A DNA stretch of 58,673 bases from a virus, in the IMG/VR virus record IMGVR_UViG_3300036945_001121, positions 1 through 58,673 of that record; one strand, 5' to 3'. This document shows positions 8,067 to 15,238 of this stretch, piece by piece. A program made the translations under genes and the position numbers. The notes beneath the pieces were generated by a model, which saw only the letters and a list, made by a program, of their open reading frames with translations, was not told where the DNA came from and did no database searches. Position 1 is the stretch's first letter. Each line of letters begins with the position of its first letter.

Positions 8067-8098
8067 TTTAATCAACAAAATATAAAGATGAGTAACTT
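8061..8098. repeat. 38-bp direct repeat, copy 1
   Basis: Positions 8061-8098 match 8535-8572 in the same orientation. The first 13 and last 21 bases are identical and only a 4-nt core differs (AACA against GATT). This copy carries a dead-end ATGAGTAACTT, the start of the gene at 8562, followed by unrelated sequence. Confidence 0.8.
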
Positions 8099-8099
8099 A

Positions 8100-8372
8100 T
8101 TATGTTTTATCACCTTTCTTCCAAGAAATTCTCTTCGTACCTTTTTTATACTTTGATCTTGAATTACATTGAGCCATTGTAGGCCTACATGCAGGGTACC
8201 CTTTTCTTTTTTCACCTTTTTGTCTACCACATGGTTTGCCAGTCTTGCAATCTATCCATCCCTTTCCTTTATTTCTTGAGAACCAACCATGTAACCCTTG
8301 CTTTTTCTCCTTTTCGAATTTTTCTAAAAGAAAATTAACAGCTACATCAAAATTTTTATTAATTTTGCTCAT
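8100..8372 (-). CDS. DUF5872-like basic cysteine-containing protein
   Basis: This 90-residue basic protein contains GLHGWFSRNKGKGWIDCKTGKPCGR followed by KRKGYPACRPTMAQC, a pattern I recognise as DUF5872, found in phages and large viruses; its function is unknown. Four Cys could bind zinc. The ATG at 8372 is chosen over 8387 because it forms ATGA with the upstream gene's stop, which indicates coupling. The N-terminal MSKINKNFDVAVNFLLEKF is another amphipathic leader. It is the second gene of a two-gene cassette between direct repeats. Confidence 0.7.
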   Translation of the reverse strand: MSKINKNFDVAVNFLLEKFEKEKKQGLHGWFSRNKGKGWIDCKTGKPCGRQKGEKRKGYPACRPTMAQCNSRSKYKKGTKRISWKKGDKT

Positions 8373-8533
8373 TTTTTCTTTTTCCATATTTTACCACCAC
8401 GGCAACGAACAATAGCTCCAGATTTATAAGCAGAAGTTTTCTTACCATATACTCGATCTGCTTTTCTTGCGCATCGATCTTTTTTAGTTTTTTCCTCTAG
8501 AATTGACTCTACAAGACTATTAAACGCGTTCAT
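8369..8533 (-). CDS. Small basic protein (DUF6321-like)
   Basis: This 54-residue protein is MNAFNSLVESILEE followed by a Lys/Arg-rich part with RCARKADRVYGKKTSAYKSG and VRCRGGKIWKKKK. This resembles the short DUF6321-type phage proteins with a C..K...Y....SAYASGA..CR layout. The frame is open further upstream, but the ATG at 8533 has a late box at 5 nt and fits the shared leader motif. The strong positive charge suggests nucleic acid binding or packaging with DNA. Function is unknown. Confidence 0.65.
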   Translation of the reverse strand: MNAFNSLVESILEEKTKKDRCARKADRVYGKKTSAYKSGAIVRCRGGKIWKKKK

Positions 8534-8534
8534 A

Positions 8535-8560
8535 TTTATATTTAATCGATTAAATATAAA
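8535..8560. promoter_or_regulatory. 26-bp perfect palindrome forming a bidirectional late promoter
   Basis: The palindrome is centred between 8547 and 8548. Each half contains TTAAATA, one reading right to the ATG at 8562 and one left to the ATG at 8533, each 5 nt from its start codon. Confidence 0.7.
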
Positions 8561-8572
8561 GATGAGTAACTT
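8535..8572. repeat. 38-bp direct repeat, copy 2
   Basis: Partner of 8061-8098. This copy is functional: it holds both divergent late boxes and the real start of the gene at 8562. Confidence 0.8.
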
Positions 8573-8909
8573 TATTAGAGAAGACAGTACCATTTACAAT
8601 GTGCAGCGTCAACAAGCAGGTATTAAAAAGAGTGAAGACTTACCACAACCTAATAAGGTAGGCAACTTAACTAATCAAGCTAGTGACTTCGCACCTCCTG
8701 TAAAACCTTACCCTTTAGATAGATTTGATGATATTTCAACAGATGTTTTTGTTGGTCTATTAAATTTACGTAAGATAATAGAAACAGCTAAAAACAATCC
8801 TTCTATTAAAAAGAAAAACAGTGAAAAGCTCTCTATTCTTAATAATCATTTAGAAAATATGGGTAAAACAATGGTTGAATTATCCAAAATTGTAGATACA
8901 ATTAATTAA
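8562..8909 (+). CDS. Hypothetical late protein
   Basis: This 115-residue protein begins MSNFIREDSTIYNVQRQQAG, has a Pro-rich middle (PPVKPYPLDRF) and a helical C-terminus ending in MVELSKIVDTIN, suggestive of a coiled coil. Its start is set by an ATTAAATA box 5 nt upstream. It runs into the next gene with a 1-nt overlap (TAATG). No family is recognised. A small structural or assembly role would suit its late promoter. Confidence 0.65.
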   Translation: MSNFIREDSTIYNVQRQQAGIKKSEDLPQPNKVGNLTNQASDFAPPVKPYPLDRFDDISTDVFVGLLNLRKIIETAKNNPSIKKKNSEKLSILNNHLENMGKTMVELSKIVDTIN

Positions 8910-9307
8910 TGAGAAACATTTTAATATCTTTTGTACTAACATGTCTAGTTAGTACCTTAGTAGGTGTACTGTCTAGCAATTTTATTGCTGGTTTTGTGTT
9001 GGCATTTTTTCTACAACTTGTAATATTCTATATAGGAAATACAGTATACAATAATCATATTATTACAAAAATTGAAGCAATTAAACTGGAGCAAATAAAA
9101 GAAATACAAAAACAACACGTAACTGTAACATGCCCTTGCTCAGAAGGTAATAAGCAAATAGTGGATATAAAAATCGATTCTGATATCATTTACAAATGTG
9201 ATAAATGTGATAAAAATATTAAAGCAACCCACGAAGTAAAAAACTTTATAACAACTCAACCTATATACTTTCATGACAGAACTCCAAAAGATAACAACAG
9301 AGGTTAA
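8909..9307 (+). CDS. Membrane protein with C-terminal zinc-ribbon-like cysteines
   Basis: This 132-residue protein has a hydrophobic N-terminus with two predicted membrane helices (residues about 4-24 and 26-46), then a charged helix (ITKIEAIKLEQIKEIQKQH), then CPC (about 75-77) and CDKCDK (about 97-102), which could form a zinc site on the cytoplasmic side. No family is recognised. It is coupled to the preceding gene and overlapped by the next by 35 nt. Confidence 0.6.
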   Translation: MRNILISFVLTCLVSTLVGVLSSNFIAGFVLAFFLQLVIFYIGNTVYNNHIITKIEAIKLEQIKEIQKQHVTVTCPCSEGNKQIVDIKIDSDIIYKCDKCDKNIKATHEVKNFITTQPIYFHDRTPKDNNRG

Positions 9308-9683
9308 ACCTACATCATTTGAAACTCCAAAAATCGAAACAAACGAGGTAAAATACGATGATTGTTTACGTTTACTACAACAGCTACTAAAAACAAGTAG
9401 CGAACAGCAGAGAGTTTTTGATGAAGGTATTTTCACTGAAAAAAATAAAGTTAATAATTACTCAAAGATTCTAATAGATGTGATAACATTTGTCTTAGAT
9501 CAAGATGATACTAAAGTAGATAATCCGAACGAGATTGTAATACATAGGCAAAATAAAAAATTCATCAAGGATTCACTAACACTACTTTTGAATAGTATTA
9601 AACATTATAGCATTGATGACAAAAAGGTTAAATTAATGCTAACAGGAAAATTGATACAATCATTATATGAATCAAAAAACTGA
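9273..9683 (+). CDS. Hypothetical helical protein
   Basis: A 136-residue protein, polar at the N-terminus (MTELQKITTEVKPTSFETP) and helical after residue 25 (LRLLQQLLKTSSEQQRVF; ILIDVITFVLDQDD; SLTLLLNSIKHY). It overlaps both neighbours by 17-35 nt, so the four genes 8909-10178 appear to be one unit. No function is recognised. Confidence 0.55.
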   Translation: MTELQKITTEVKPTSFETPKIETNEVKYDDCLRLLQQLLKTSSEQQRVFDEGIFTEKNKVNNYSKILIDVITFVLDQDDTKVDNPNEIVIHRQNKKFIKDSLTLLLNSIKHYSIDDKKVKLMLTGKLIQSLYESKN

Positions 9684-9909
9684 GAGATTGAAACAACTTG
9701 AACAAGAGCACGGTATAGAATTCTTAGCAAGGTTTGCATGTTTAATAGAAGCTGTAAATCTGACATGTGATAAAGCAGAACAGTTAGGTATGGATACTGA
9801 AACATCATCACTATGGATCAAACCTATAGCATTTCACCATTATATAGATGAGCGACAAAAGGACATGAGGTATAATATAGAAATGTTTCTAAAAGGTGAA
9901 AATATATGA
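9667..9909 (+). CDS. Small hypothetical helical protein
   Basis: An 80-residue protein with a long amphipathic helix at the N-terminus (ERLKQLEQEHGIEFLARFAC) and a charged C-terminus ending MFLKGENI. It overlaps the previous gene by 17 nt and the next by 4 nt (ATGA). No family recognised. Confidence 0.5.
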   Translation: MNQKTERLKQLEQEHGIEFLARFACLIEAVNLTCDKAEQLGMDTETSSLWIKPIAFHHYIDERQKDMRYNIEMFLKGENI

Positions 9910-10178
9910 AGTATATCCCAGGTACAACGATTTTAGTTGCTAATTTACCACTAAAGGGATCCATTAAAGGGTTTTTTGAACCAGGTAAATCATATTACCT
10001 TAAAAACGTACGTAAACTCTCAGAAAATGAAATAGAATATACTTTTGTAGGTAGTAGTAGTGAATTTACAATTCGACAACCTAACTTCGTATCCGGGGAT
10101 ACAATAATAGATTATCTAATAACTGGTCGTGTTATCCAACAGCAAAGTTATTGGGATAACGAAGAAAGAAAAGATTAA
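9906..10178 (+). CDS. Small hypothetical beta-rich protein
   Basis: A 90-residue protein with alternating hydrophobic strands (GTTILVANLPLKGS, YYLKNVRKLSENEIEYTFVG, IIDYLITGRVIQQQ). It is coupled to the previous gene and convergent with the neck gene, overlapping it by 4 nt at the stop codons. No family recognised. Confidence 0.5.
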   Translation: MKYIPGTTILVANLPLKGSIKGFFEPGKSYYLKNVRKLSENEIEYTFVGSSSEFTIRQPNFVSGDTIIDYLITGRVIQQQSYWDNEERKD

Positions 10179-10942
10179 TAGTATCCACCATATACGTCCG
10201 TTGCTTCATTTGCAGACATATCGAATACTACAGTTCTACTTGTTTCGTTAATGTCACCTGGGTAACGTTTTTCATCTGTAGGGTTATTACCCACTCCAGA
10301 TAATACACCAGAGAATGCATTTTCGTACACTTGTGCATCTGCTTTCTCTGCAGATAATCCAGGCTCGAAACTGTATTCGAATCTCTTAGCTTTTAATCTC
10401 CAAACATAATGACCACCCAATTGATTTATTGAAGATATATCCTCATCAATTCTATCTGTAACTTCAAAATATTTTGCACCTCTACCGTTTAGTCTGCCTC
10501 TACCATATTCAGTAAGAGCAAATACATCGCCAGAGCGTGGTTCAATTAAATTAAACTGCGTTGCATAAACGCTGGACAAGATATTAAATGCAGAGTAGAA
10601 AGCAGATACATGAATTGTAGCTGTTATTTCATCATCACTTGAGAAACCGAATTTAGATAATGTATCAGCATTTTCATTCAATTCGATAGCCATTACAACC
10701 TCTACCGGCGGCGCAAATTGCTTTGCAGGACTCTCACCATAGAGATTATCAGCTGATAAAATATTATATGTATTAACATAGTATGTAACCTTTTGACCAT
10801 ACATGTTTAATATTTCTTGCCAATAATTACTATATAACATCTGTTCGTTGCTATTAGTATCTTTATCATTGAATCTAAAGCAAAAAGTACCGTCAGATGT
10901 CATTCCTGGATAACAATTATCGTTAAAATTAATTGTTGACAT
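10175..10942 (-). CDS. Neck protein, T4 gp13/gp14 type
   Basis: A 255-residue protein whose motifs recall the neck (head completion) proteins of marine T4-like phages: VTYYVNTYNILSADNLYGE, EPRSGDVFALTEYG, INQLGGHYVWRLKAKRFEYS, and a C-terminal TDVYGGYY. Such proteins sit between the portal and the tail and gate DNA after packaging. I cannot separate gp13 from gp14 on memory alone. The upstream element is an imperfect late box (AAATAAT next to the ATG). It lies two genes away from the terminase. Confidence 0.72.
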   Translation of the reverse strand: MSTINFNDNCYPGMTSDGTFCFRFNDKDTNSNEQMLYSNYWQEILNMYGQKVTYYVNTYNILSADNLYGESPAKQFAPPVEVVMAIELNENADTLSKFGFSSDDEITATIHVSAFYSAFNILSSVYATQFNLIEPRSGDVFALTEYGRGRLNGRGAKYFEVTDRIDEDISSINQLGGHYVWRLKAKRFEYSFEPGLSAEKADAQVYENAFSGVLSGVGNNPTDEKRYPGDINETSRTVVFDMSANEATDVYGGYY

Positions 10943-10943
10943 A

Positions 10944-11291
10944 TTATTTCTTTAGTAGTAAGTTACCTGTTTTTGGACACTTTAGTAATGTCACCCCTGT
11001 TCTACCTAAACGCTTAGGTTTACCGTCAAAATTTATACCAAATGTTTGTTTGATATATTGTAGGTCTTGAGGGCCGCAAAGTTGCTGACCACCTCTTACT
11101 TTTAGCTGCTCTATTTTTTGATTTTTAGAGTTATCCTTTTTATATACATCAGCAACTAGATTCTGACGCTGGCGTCTGTAATATCTATCTGTATCTGTAA
11201 ATCCATCTTTACGGTGTCTTGGCCCATTTACATAACGTCGTGTACCTGTTTTGGTAAACATATCGTTATAAAATGTCTTAAAATTGTTCAT
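10944..11291 (-). CDS. Hypothetical basic late protein with MNNFKTF leader
   Basis: A 115-residue protein starting MNNFKTFYNDMFTKTG, rich in Arg/Lys (RYVNGPRHRKDG, RYYRRQRQN), ending TLLKCPKTGNLLLKK. The ATG at 11291 has a CATAAATA box 5 nt upstream. A further in-frame ATG at 11309 lies within that box region and is less likely. It ends 1 nt before the neck gene start and may be translated with it. DNA or capsid interaction is possible from charge alone; no family recognised. Confidence 0.6.
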   Translation of the reverse strand: MNNFKTFYNDMFTKTGTRRYVNGPRHRKDGFTDTDRYYRRQRQNLVADVYKKDNSKNQKIEQLKVRGGQQLCGPQDLQYIKQTFGINFDGKPKRLGRTGVTLLKCPKTGNLLLKK

Positions 11292-11296
11292 ATTAT

Positions 11297-11304
11297 TATT
11301 TATG
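11297..11304 (-). promoter_or_regulatory. Late-promoter-like box
   Basis: CATAAATA on the minus strand, 5 nt before the ATG at 11291; also the likely promoter for the neck gene. Confidence 0.6.
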
Positions 11305-11310
11305 TACAAA

Positions 11311-11342
11311 AAAATACCTGCTAAATTTTTAGCAGGTATTTT
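11311..11342 (-). terminator. Intrinsic terminator hairpin (bidirectional)
   Basis: A perfect 15-bp stem (11311-11325 with 11328-11342) with A-runs on one side and T-runs on the other. It lies 18 nt past the stop of the acidic gene ending at 11361 and directly before the next late promoter, so it insulates the two. Confidence 0.8.
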
Positions 11343-11360
11343 ATTAAACTAAACTAATTC

Positions 11361-11891
11361 TTATTCAAAAGCTGATGCACCAGCTTTGATCTTAGAAGCT
11401 GAAACCTTATGATTTGAAGGCTTAATTAAAGACTCACCCTTTGAATCAGCAAGTGTACCGTCATTACCTACTTTATCGGTAACCTTTGCATCGGCCTTAC
11501 CTTTTACGGCCTTTACGGTACCAACTTCGTTGTTCTTTGCCTTGTTTAAGCCTTTTTCGAGCTTTGCTTCATCTTTGATAGCATGTCCAATTTCTTCAAC
11601 TTCAGTTGCTTCACCCATTGAGTGTTCTTCATCTTCGTACATTTCTTCATCTTCACTAGCACCTTCTTCGGTACCGACATCTTCTTCAGTTTCGGTAGAA
11701 CCACCATCTACCTGTGCTAAAATATCTCTTAGAAGAGATACATGTTCAGGTGATAATGTAATTGTTACTGTGCCTTCGTCGGATGCTTCTGTATCAGATT
11801 CATCTGCCATATCTACACCAAGTGCCTCTGCATCTTGGAGCTCTTGATCATTCATTACCTCTTCAAACAATTTGTCGAAAATAGATTTCAT
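11361..11891 (-). CDS. Nested in-frame product of the acidic late gene
   Basis: The in-frame ATG at 11891 (176 residues, starting MKSIFDKLFEEVMN) has GATAAATA exactly 5 nt upstream. That is the same arrangement as true starts in this genome, yet the box is also translated (as part of DTINNYM) in the longer protein. The N-terminus fits the shared leader pattern. Either two proteins are made from one frame, or two once separate genes have fused while keeping the second promoter. Confidence 0.5.
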   Translation of the reverse strand: MKSIFDKLFEEVMNDQELQDAEALGVDMADESDTEASDEGTVTITLSPEHVSLLRDILAQVDGGSTETEEDVGTEEGASEDEEMYEDEEHSMGEATEVEEIGHAIKDEAKLEKGLNKAKNNEVGTVKAVKGKADAKVTDKVGNDGTLADSKGESLIKPSNHKVSASKIKAGASAFE

Positions 11892-12194
11892 ATAATTATT
11901 TATCGTATTTGATGCTGTTTTTTCAATACCCTCATCGATTTTTTCATCACTCAATGAGAATTTAGCTATTTCTTTAGATTCTTTACTCGATTTTTTTCTA
12001 GGGTCTAATATATCCTTAACACCATCAGCATTTTCAGGACCTGAATCTTTGTGTTGAAACTTTTTATTTGCTTCGTCATTAAGCTCCTTTGCACCAGTAC
12101 CAGGCTTTGTATTCATTTTTGCTGACTTTTTTTCTAAAATTACGGAATTCTTATATGTATCCCATATTTCAAGAAGATTATTTGATTTAGACAT
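11361..12194 (-). CDS. Acidic low-complexity late protein, probable prohead-core or internal protein
   Basis: A 277-residue protein. Residues 1-100 are Lys-rich with the leader MSKSNNLLEIWDTYKNSVIL. Residues about 102-180 contain MKSIFDKLFEEVMNDQELQD and an acidic run (DEDEEMYEDEE type). The tail is Ala/Lys/Gly-rich. Composition and late control fit a scaffold, core or packaged internal protein, but no family assignment is possible. The start at 12194 has a late box at 5 nt; a longer frame to 12230 would cross the terminase promoter. A second late box and ATG sit in frame at 11891, so a shorter product is likely too. Confidence 0.65.
   Translation of the reverse strand: MSKSNNLLEIWDTYKNSVILEKKSAKMNTKPGTGAKELNDEANKKFQHKDSGPENADGVKDILDPRKKSSKESKEIAKFSLSDEKIDEGIEKTASNTINNYMKSIFDKLFEEVMNDQELQDAEALGVDMADESDTEASDEGTVTITLSPEHVSLLRDILAQVDGGSTETEEDVGTEEGASEDEEMYEDEEHSMGEATEVEEIGHAIKDEAKLEKGLNKAKNNEVGTVKAVKGKADAKVTDKVGNDGTLADSKGESLIKPSNHKVSASKIKAGASAFE
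11897..11904 (-). promoter_or_regulatory. Late-promoter-like box inside a coding frame
   Basis: GATAAATA on the minus strand, 5 nt before the in-frame ATG at 11891. Confidence 0.5.
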
Positions 12195-12207
12195 GTAAAT
12201 ATTTAAT
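12194..12207. promoter_or_regulatory. Overlapping divergent late boxes between the acidic gene and terminase
   Basis: One AT-rich core serves both strands: ATTAAATA on the minus strand (12200-12207), 5 nt from the ATG at 12194, and TGTAAATA on the plus strand (12194-12201), 11 nt from the terminase ATG at 12213. Confidence 0.6.
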
Positions 12208-12212
12208 GCATC

Positions 12213-13901
12213 ATGATAAAGAATAATCAAAATTACTTAAATAATCCGAATTTACCTGCAGAGGGTGCTGTTCATGAGTATGATGCTGAAAAGGTAAAAG
12301 AGTTAAAAAAATGTCAGCAAAACATATTACATTTTGCTGAGAACTACTTTTTTATACGTAACGTAGATGAAGGTAAAATAAAGATTAATTTACACAAATA
12401 TCAAAAAAGGATATTAAGAAAATTAAGAGATAGTAGGTTCTTTGTTTTGTTATCAGGGAGACAGGCCGGAAAATCTACAATCATGACAATATATGCACTC
12501 TGGATAGCATGTTTTCAAGAGTGGCAGAATGTTTTAATTGTTGCCAATAAAGAATCTACAGCTATTGAAATTCTTAAGAGAATCAAACTTGCATATGAAG
12601 AATTACCTAACTGGTTAAAGCCGGGTGTTAAAAAATGGGCAGAAACATCTGTTGTCTTTGAAAATGGTTCAGAGATTTTAATATCTACCACAACCAGTTC
12701 AGCTGCAAGAGGTATGTCAATAAATGTTTTAATTATTGATGAAGCTGCGCATATTGAGCCTGCAAGTATGCTTGAAGCTTTTTGGAGATCTGTATTCCCA
12801 GTAGTTTCTTCTTCTAAGAAAGCTAAAATTTTTATGGTATCTACGCCAAATGGTACAGGTAACCTTTTTCATAAGACTTTTACTGAAGCTGAAGCAAGCA
12901 TAAATGGTTGGGGGTTTGATAGAGTAGATTGGAAAGAAGTACCTGGAAGAGATGAGAGATGGAAGAGAGATCAAATATTAGCTATGGGTGACTATAATTC
13001 CTACCTTCAAGAGTTTGAAGCTGTATTTCTTGATAGTGGTGATAGTACTATTAATGAAGAGTTATACGATAGATTGAAGTCTTTTGTAAGAGACCCGCTA
13101 TATATAATGGATGAAGGTTGCTACAAGATATTTGACGAACCTAAAGATAATAGAATATATGTAGCAGGTGTAGATGTAAGTGAAGGTGTTGGTGGAGATT
13201 ACTCAGCTATTAATATATTTGATATAACTAACTTATTAGAGATCAAACAGGTAGCTTATTATGCCAACAATACTATTACACCACATCTTTTTACCAAAAA
13301 GCTTGATGAAGTGCTAACACAATGGGGTAAACCTCTAGTTTGTATTGAACGCAACAATCAAGGGGCACAAGTTGTAGATAATCTAAGGAACATATACAGT
13401 TACGAAAATATAGTATCTTGGGGTGCATCTGAAGCTGGTAGATCAAAATCACAACTAGGTATTATAAATCACACAAATACTAAGCAAAAAGGTGTGGGTA
13501 ATATGAGATATTGGGTTAACACTCTAAGATGTGTGGAGTTTAGAGATATTAATATAGTTAAAGAACTTAAAGACTTTATCAGATACCCAAATGGTACTTG
13601 GGCAGCTAAAAAAGGTGCAAACTATCATGATGATTTAGTAATGTCAATGGTATGGGCACTAATTGTATTAGAAGATTCATTAGTTCAAAAATACTTTGAA
13701 GTTACACGTGTTGATGATAATAGACGCCCACTTGAGATTAAAGCTCTAGACTATGGTATCAAATATAATGTAATGTCGAATAGCATGTATAACGAAACAG
13801 ATAATATAAATAGTGGTATGCCTACAATAATGGGCGGTTTAGTCAGTGATAATTCAGATGAAGTAAACTGGCTGCAAGCTCAAGGATGGAAAACTCTATA
13901 A
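12213..13901 (+). CDS. Terminase large subunit, T4 gp17-like
   Basis: The 562-residue DNA packaging motor. The ATPase domain has Walker A SGRQAGKST (81-89) and Walker B VLIIDEAAH (172-180), with a coupling motif MVSTPNG (208-214). The C-terminal RNase H-like nuclease has VAGVDVSEGVGGDY (D321, D329), CIERNNQG (E379) and YHDDLVMS (D473/D474). This enzyme cuts and drives DNA into proheads with the small terminase (probably the gene at 26951-27433). All catalytic residues are present, and the stop overlaps the next start as TAATG. Confidence 0.96.
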   Translation: MIKNNQNYLNNPNLPAEGAVHEYDAEKVKELKKCQQNILHFAENYFFIRNVDEGKIKINLHKYQKRILRKLRDSRFFVLLSGRQAGKSTIMTIYALWIACFQEWQNVLIVANKESTAIEILKRIKLAYEELPNWLKPGVKKWAETSVVFENGSEILISTTTSSAARGMSINVLIIDEAAHIEPASMLEAFWRSVFPVVSSSKKAKIFMVSTPNGTGNLFHKTFTEAEASINGWGFDRVDWKEVPGRDERWKRDQILAMGDYNSYLQEFEAVFLDSGDSTINEELYDRLKSFVRDPLYIMDEGCYKIFDEPKDNRIYVAGVDVSEGVGGDYSAINIFDITNLLEIKQVAYYANNTITPHLFTKKLDEVLTQWGKPLVCIERNNQGAQVVDNLRNIYSYENIVSWGASEAGRSKSQLGIINHTNTKQKGVGNMRYWVNTLRCVEFRDINIVKELKDFIRYPNGTWAAKKGANYHDDLVMSMVWALIVLEDSLVQKYFEVTRVDDNRRPLEIKALDYGIKYNVMSNSMYNETDNINSGMPTIMGGLVSDNSDEVNWLQAQGWKTL

Positions 13902-14473
13902 TGGATACATTTCAACAGTCACAATTAAACAAAAGCAGAAAAGATAAGTTTTTAATGGTATTAAGCCTACCTACTATCTTAAAGAAGATTAATACATCTA
14001 ACTTGAGTGAGAGATCAAAGAGTATTCTAAACTTAAATTCGCTACAATTCTCCATATACGGTACTGTTATACCTTCAGTTATTGTACCACCTGCAGTTGC
14101 TGGATATGCAGGTCAAAATTATAAAGTATCAACACATAGCAGGCCGCCTTATGATGATTTAACAGTAAACTTTACTGTAGATAACCTATTTACAAACTAC
14201 TGGGTAATATATAAATGGTTAGATCTACTAAATGATGACTCTAAATCTTATTATAATGCTGACGATTTAGCAGGTAAAAATATACCTGCTAATTATCAAA
14301 CAGATATTGTAGTTTATGCAAAAGATGAATTTGATAAGAATATTATGAAGTTTACATATACTAAAGCATTTCCTACCGGGTTAGGTGGTTTTGACTATTC
14401 TTATAGAGATTCCGAAGAAATAGGATCTAACGTTACTTTCGCATTCTCCCAATTTATTTCTGAACCTCTATAA
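13901..14473 (+). CDS. Virion structural protein, tail-tube-like
   Basis: A 190-residue protein between terminase and sheath. The pattern FSIYGTVIPSV, then DDLTVNFTVDNLFTNYWVIY, then FTYTKAFPTGLGGFDYS, is of the type seen in tail-tube-fold proteins of T4-like marine phages (strand-rich, with an AFP..LGG turn). It may be a second tube-related component or a tube-end protein; an exact T4 counterpart is not clear. The start is chosen at TAATG coupling. The 3' end overlaps the convergent GIY-YIG gene by 20 nt. Confidence 0.6.
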   Translation: MDTFQQSQLNKSRKDKFLMVLSLPTILKKINTSNLSERSKSILNLNSLQFSIYGTVIPSVIVPPAVAGYAGQNYKVSTHSRPPYDDLTVNFTVDNLFTNYWVIYKWLDLLNDDSKSYYNADDLAGKNIPANYQTDIVVYAKDEFDKNIMKFTYTKAFPTGLGGFDYSYRDSEEIGSNVTFAFSQFISEPL

Positions 14474-15158
14474 ACTTTACAATAGTACCCTTTGGGTAGT
14501 TGTGTTTTGTGTTAGGTAAAATTCTTTTTACTACATGTATTCCATGCTGCTTTAATGTGCAAAGTGTAGAGGTTTCAAATCTTGTCTTTTTAAAAAAATC
14601 CTGCTCTGTATGGTATATATCTACACTAGGTCTTCCGCCAGGTATTGTTATTTCTAAATTAATAGGTGTATAATTTTTACGGTTTACTAAATTCTTTTTA
14701 CGACCATCAGATTGCTTTTTATATATCTTTTCTTTTTCCTCTTCAGACTTAGCCTGTAACGTTTGTTTATGGGCTAAATTTCTTATTTGTTGTCTGCTGG
14801 GTGATAATCTTCTTTTGCTATGTATTTTTTGAATCTCTTCCGAGCTCTTAAACTTCATCCAACCACTACCACCTGAATAAGATAACGTTAAGTTAAGACA
14901 TTTATCTTTTAATACGTTCATAGATTGCAATATAAATTCTTCCTCAATATGTATTAAGTGCTCTAATTTAAGACAGGAACATAAAACGGTATATCTAAAA
15001 GTTTGATGTTTATTAAAGACATTTTGCATCTTCTTGTTAACGTGTGTGCCCTTGATTAACCCTCTTACATGTTGTCTTCTTCTTTCTTCAGGGCCTTTTT
15101 TATTATATGTTGATCCTATGTATTCATAATCATCTATATTTATCTTATATATCCACAT
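14454..15158 (-). CDS. GIY-YIG homing endonuclease
   Basis: A 234-residue protein. The catalytic domain opens with IYKINIDDYEYIGST (a degenerate GIY, then YIG), continues with RRRQH and the downstream E in LIHIEEEFILQ. Residues about 120-165 (IHSKRRLSPSRQQIRNLAHK...SDGRKKN) look like NUMOD3-type DNA-binding motifs, and the last 60 residues may be an HTH. It lies in opposite orientation between tail genes, has its own late box, and is probably a selfish insertion. An effect on neighbouring virion genes is not indicated. Confidence 0.78.
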   Translation of the reverse strand: MWIYKINIDDYEYIGSTYNKKGPEERRRQHVRGLIKGTHVNKKMQNVFNKHQTFRYTVLCSCLKLEHLIHIEEEFILQSMNVLKDKCLNLTLSYSGGSGWMKFKSSEEIQKIHSKRRLSPSRQQIRNLAHKQTLQAKSEEEKEKIYKKQSDGRKKNLVNRKNYTPINLEITIPGGRPSVDIYHTEQDFFKKTRFETSTLCTLKQHGIHVVKRILPNTKHNYPKGTIVKFIEVQK

Positions 15159-15163
15159 AATAT

Positions 15164-15171
15164 TATTTATT
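15164..15171 (-). promoter_or_regulatory. Late-promoter-like box
   Basis: AATAAATA on the minus strand, 5 nt before the GIY-YIG start at 15158. Confidence 0.6.
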
Positions 15172-15222
15172 GAAACACCCGGTGTTTTATTTTTAGTGTC
15201 ATAAAAAAACAGGCAAGGGAGA

Positions 15223-15230
15223 CATAAATA
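15223..15230 (+). promoter_or_regulatory. Late-promoter-like box for the sheath gene
   Basis: CATAAATA, 8 nt before the ATG at 15239. An AAGGGAG run lies just upstream of the box and would not be in a transcript starting after it. Confidence 0.6.
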
Positions 15231-15238
15231 ACTATAGA

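Noticed and set aside
10175-10942. Firm naming as gp14 or gp13
   Set aside because: Motifs support a neck protein, but I could not separate the two families without a search, so no symbol was given.
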